From Massilia sp. (GTDB lineage Bacteria > Pseudomonadota > Gammaproteobacteria > Burkholderiales > Burkholderiaceae_D), in NCBI GenBank assembly GCA_028291845.1, contig JAQGNM010000383.1, positions 1 to 15,794 on the forward strand: DNA of 15,794 nucleotides. The letters are read 5' to 3'. The notes beneath the pieces were generated by a model, which ran no database searches, was not told where the DNA came from, and saw nothing but the letters and a program-made list of their open reading frames with translations. Of this stretch, positions 14,039 to 15,794 are shown piece after piece (the stretch's first letter is position 1; every line of letters begins with the position of its first letter). A program made the position numbers and the translations under genes.

Positions 14039-14893
14039 TCAGCCCGGCGCGTCCTGCTTGTCGGCGCGCTTGTAGGTCTGCAGGCCCGGCTTGATGGTCT
14101 TGTCGTCCAGGAATTGCTTGAGGCCTTCCTTGCGGCCTTTTTCGGGGTCGCGCTGGTTTGACTGGTCGGTCTTGGCGTACAGATAGTCCTCGCCCTGTTC
14201 CCAGGTCAGTTCGCGGCAGCGCTTGAAGCCGATCTTGGCATAGCGCAGCACCACCGGGTTTTTCTCGAGCAGCTTGCCGGCCAGTTCGACAACGGCGTCG
14301 CGCAGCTGCTCCCTGGGCACGCTCTGGTTGATCAAGCCCATTGCTGCCGCTTCCTTGCCGGTGAAGGTTTCACCCGTCATGATGTAGTACAGCGCCTGGC
14401 GATGGCCCATGGTGTCGGCCACAGCCTTGCTGACCAGATTCCCCGGTGGGATGCCCCAGTTCACTTCCGACAGGCCGAATATCGCCTCGTCGGCGGCGAT
14501 GGCCAGATCGCAAGCGACCAGCGGCGAAAAGGCGCCGCCGAAGCACCAGCCGTTGACCATGGCAATGGTCGCTTTGCTGTACATGCGCAGCAGCTTCCAT
14601 TGCCATTGCGAGCAGTCGCGGCGCATGCGCTCCTGCATGATTTCAGGCTTGCCGTCCGTTTCGCGGAAATACTCCTTCAAGTCCATCCCGGCGGTCCATG
14701 CTTCGCCCGCGCCGGTCAGCACCACTACCTGCGCCTCGTCGTCGAGCTCGAGCGTTTCGAGCACATCGATCATTTCGCGGTTCATGGTCGGGCTCATCGC
14801 GTTACGCTTGTCCGGACGGTTCAAGGTGATCCAGCCGATGCCGTCGGCCACATCCACTTTGACGGTTTGCCAGCGCGCTTCGTATTTGGACAT
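14039..14893 (-). CDS. ech: Feruloyl-CoA hydratase-lyase (vanillin synthase)
   Basis: The enzyme hydrates feruloyl-CoA and then cleaves it by retro-aldol to vanillin and acetyl-CoA. The 284-residue crotonase-fold protein aligns by number with the Pseudomonas fluorescens enzyme: oxyanion residues Met70 (AGMDLKEYF) and Gly120 (NGWCFGGAF), Ser123, the catalytic Glu143 (GLSEVNWGIPPG) and Tyr239 (EDYLYAK), which binds the feruloyl phenol. This makes the assignment stronger than for a generic enoyl-CoA hydratase. ATG 14893 is chosen over an in-frame ATG at 14971 because MSKYEARW is the usual N-terminus and GGGAGA lies seven bases upstream; the longer form would include the promoter and operator. 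It is the first gene of the operon ech-vdh-fcs-binding protein-esterase and is divergent from the MarR gene. The frame is intact. Confidence 0.94.
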   Translation of the reverse strand: MSKYEARWQTVKVDVADGIGWITLNRPDKRNAMSPTMNREMIDVLETLELDDEAQVVVLTGAGEAWTAGMDLKEYFRETDGKPEIMQERMRRDCSQWQWKLLRMYSKATIAMVNGWCFGGAFSPLVACDLAIAADEAIFGLSEVNWGIPPGNLVSKAVADTMGHRQALYYIMTGETFTGKEAAAMGLINQSVPREQLRDAVVELAGKLLEKNPVVLRYAKIGFKRCRELTWEQGEDYLYAKTDQSNQRDPEKGRKEGLKQFLDDKTIKPGLQTYKRADKQDAPG

Positions 14894-14916
14894 ACAATGT
14901 CTCCCAGTAGTAGTTA

Positions 14917-14935
14917 ATATCAGGCTACCTGATAT
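14917..14935. promoter_or_regulatory. Perfect 8-3-8 palindrome, candidate MarR operator
   Basis: ATATCAGG (14917-14924) and CCTGATAT (14928-14935) are perfect inverted arms around CTA. The site lies directly downstream of the predicted ech -10, at the expected transcript start, and covers the -35 region of the divergent regulator gene. A bound dimer would block both. A TATCAG half-site recurs at 14953-14958. MarR proteins of this pathway (CouR, FerC, FerR) act as repressors relieved by the CoA thioester; binding here is inferred. Confidence 0.7.
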
Positions 14936-14941
14936 GCGTCT

Positions 14942-14947
14942 TATACT
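14942..14947 (+). promoter_or_regulatory. -10 element of the divergent marR promoter
   Basis: TATACT is one base from consensus and overlaps the ech -10 on the other strand, so the two promoters compete for the same DNA. No good -35 is visible; at 17-18 bp spacing the position falls inside the palindrome. The transcript would start near 14954, some 27 bases before the marR ATG, which lacks a Shine-Dalgarno sequence. Confidence 0.4.
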
Positions 14948-14971
14948 ATGCCTATCAGATTCGGGTGACAA
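14943..14971 (-). promoter_or_regulatory. Sigma-70 promoter of the ech operon
   Basis: On the minus strand, TTGTCA (complement of 14966-14971) is exactly 17 bases from TAGTAT (complement of 14943-14948), 5 of 6 and 4 of 6 matches to consensus. Transcription would start near 14936, at the edge of the palindrome, giving a leader of about 43 bases that includes the operator and the ech ribosome-binding site. Confidence 0.6.
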
Positions 14972-14980
14972 GTACTTTTC

Positions 14981-15448
14981 ATGACAACTTTAAAAAAAAA
15001 CGCCAGCGCGTCCGCCGCTGGTAAACCGTCCGGCCTGGCCTACCTGGTCGGGCGCCTCGATCACGTGTTGAACCAGCGCTTGCGCGACCGCCTGGTACCG
15101 GTCGGATTGACGGTGCCGCAGTACACGGCGCTGTCGGTGTTCCGCGTGCACGGCGCGCTGTCGAACGCCCAGCTGGCCACGCGCACGATGATCTCGCCGC
15201 AGTCCGCCAACGAGATGGTCAAGCAGATGGATGCGAAAGGCTGGATCGAGCGCCGGCCCGATCCGGCGCATGGGCGCATCATCCAGATCAGCCTCACCGA
15301 AGCGGGGCACGCGGTGCTGGCCCAATGCGATGCGATGGTGGTGGAGATCGAGGCGATGATGTGTCCCGGTCTCGATGACAGCGCGCGCCAGCAGTTGCAG
15401 GCGCAACTGCGGGCGGCGGTGCGGGCCCTGAGTGTGCAGGGGTTGTGA
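14981..15448 (+). CDS. MarR-family transcriptional regulator of hydroxycinnamate catabolism
   Basis: The 155-residue protein has the MarR winged-helix fold: helical dimer segment LAYLVGRLDHVLNQRLRDRL (residues 19-38), LTVPQYTALSVFRVHGALSNAQLATRT, recognition helix SPQSANEMVKQMDAKGW (72-88) and wing IERRPDPAHGRIIQISLTEAGH (89-110), with the usual Asp and Arg of the wing. It is divergent from ech with 87 bases between the starts and shares a palindromic site. By analogy with CouR (Rhodopseudomonas), FerC (Sphingobium) and FerR (Pseudomonas), it probably represses the ech operon until feruloyl-CoA or p-coumaroyl-CoA binds. Bases 14992-15000 form a run of nine A's covering codons 4-7, prone to slippage. 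The gene converges on the second substrate-binding protein gene, whose frame runs antisense into its 3' end. Confidence 0.88.
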   Translation: MTTLKKNASASAAGKPSGLAYLVGRLDHVLNQRLRDRLVPVGLTVPQYTALSVFRVHGALSNAQLATRTMISPQSANEMVKQMDAKGWIERRPDPAHGRIIQISLTEAGHAVLAQCDAMVVEIEAMMCPGLDDSARQQLQAQLRAAVRALSVQGL

Positions 15449-15794
15449 CGCTGGCGCTTTTCCTTGCCTGCCGCTCAAGCGGCATGACCGGTCTGTCGTT
15501 CGAACGGGGGCAAGCATGCTGCCCGGACTTTGCGTGCTTGCCCGGATCCTTCTGCTGCGTGAACTGGTCGAACTCCACGTTGTAGGGATGGCCGTGCACT
15601 TGTTCCACCTTCACATACACCGTCTGCACCACGTCGCGCGTGGCCGGATCGATCATGAGCGGCCCGCGCGGGCTGGTGATCTTCATGCCCTTTAACCGGG
15701 CCATCGCCTTGTCCCCATCAATCTTGCTGGCCAGCTTGTTGCTCACCCGGTAGATCGAGTTCATGCCGTCGTAAGCGGCCACCGCCATGAAGTT
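15294..15794 (-). CDS. Second ABC transporter substrate-binding protein, C-terminal part, with run-on tail
   Basis: The gene enters from the right edge in frame (NFMAVAAYDGMNSIYR...) and shows the last part of a LivK-type (Peripla_BP_6) binding protein. The segment SPRGPLMIDPATRDVVQTVYVKVEQVHGHPYNVEFDQF closely resembles the end of the binding protein at 9306-10475, so they are paralogues. Family members usually stop soon after a segment like QQKDPGK (lysine codon near 15537), but here no stop occurs until 15294-15296. This adds about 80 low-complexity, Arg/Pro/Ser-rich residues, antisense to the last 155 bases of marR. A stable hairpin (15508-15543) starts just where the natural end would be. 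I read the tail as stop-codon loss or a frameshift or base error. The true functional end is probably near 15530. Confidence 0.75.
   Translation of the reverse strand, partial: NFMAVAAYDGMNSIYRVSNKLASKIDGDKAMARLKGMKITSPRGPLMIDPATRDVVQTVYVKVEQVHGHPYNVEFDQFTQQKDPGKHAKSGQHACPRSNDRPVMPLERQARKSASVTTPAHSGPAPPPAVAPATAGARCHRDRDTSSPRSPPPSHRIGPAPRAPLR
15508..15543. terminator. Stable hairpin between convergent marR and binding-protein gene
   Basis: GGGCAAGCATGC (15508-15519) pairs with GCGTGCTTGCCC (15532-15543) over a 12-base loop, 12 pairs including one T-G wobble. It lies where two convergent transcripts would be expected to end, but there is no T-run on either strand, so it may act as an mRNA 3'-end stabiliser or pause site rather than an intrinsic terminator. 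A smaller hairpin, TGCCGC-TCAA-GCGGCA, is at 15469-15484, and a 10-base palindrome CGTTCGAACG at 15497-15506. Confidence 0.45.

Noticed and set aside
10321..14094. Long plus-strand open frames opposite fcs and vdh (471 and 549 codons)
   Set aside because: Same antisense effect of high third-position GC; the minus-strand genes have complete catalytic motifs and spacing.
14893..14971. Longer ech start at 14971
   Set aside because: It would place the operator, promoter and ribosome-binding site inside the coding region, and the shorter start aligns residue numbers with the characterised hydratase-lyase.

Overview
The window looks like the chromosome of a GC-rich betaproteobacterium, most likely an Oxalobacteraceae member (Massilia, Duganella or Janthinobacterium-like). 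This is inferred from the order accA - tilS - lysC - tRNA-Ser(GCU), the high-GC codon use and the protein flavour. No rRNA or other lineage-fixing marker is present, so the genus is not established.

Layout. (1) 1-3457, plus strand, is core housekeeping DNA: the 3' end of accA, tilS, lysC with its own promoter and an internal start for a beta subunit, then tRNA-Ser(GCU) with a strong promoter and a very good rho-independent terminator. (2) 3458-8655 is an accessory segment next to the tRNA gene. It starts with about 1 kb of eroded DNA: an inverted scrap of the tRNA 3' end, paired GC-rich hairpins and a metallophosphoesterase remnant. Then comes an intact two-gene operon whose products match the Hachiman anti-phage system: HamA (DUF1837 nuclease, 285 aa) and HamB (Ski2-like SF2 helicase, 994 aa), joined by a 4-base ATGA overlap. 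The segment ends with the catalytic-domain scrap of a tyrosine recombinase. Base composition is visibly less GC-rich here than on either side. (3) 8656-15794 is a hydroxycinnamate (ferulate / p-coumarate) degradation locus. On the minus strand the order is ech - vdh - fcs - ABC substrate-binding protein - feruloyl esterase/tannase. The last gene is broken twice: by a frameshift after its signal peptide and by truncation at the accessory-segment junction. A divergent MarR-type regulator sits upstream of ech, with a perfect 8-3-8 palindrome between the two promoters. A second substrate-binding protein runs in from the right edge and lacks a stop codon where its family normally ends.

How the parts work together. 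Fcs activates ferulate to feruloyl-CoA, Ech splits it to vanillin and acetyl-CoA, and Vdh oxidises vanillin to vanillate. The substrate-binding proteins probably feed an aromatic-acid ABC importer, and the MarR protein probably represses the operon until a CoA thioester is made. The lost esterase would have released ferulate from plant esters. The Hachiman pair is a self-contained defence cargo. Its promoter is predicted to give an almost leaderless mRNA and carries two near-identical 12-bp direct repeats exactly 21 bp apart, which suggests control by an unlinked regulator. The defence family itself is already described; the less explained items are its control region, the island junction, and the oddities of the ferulate operon.
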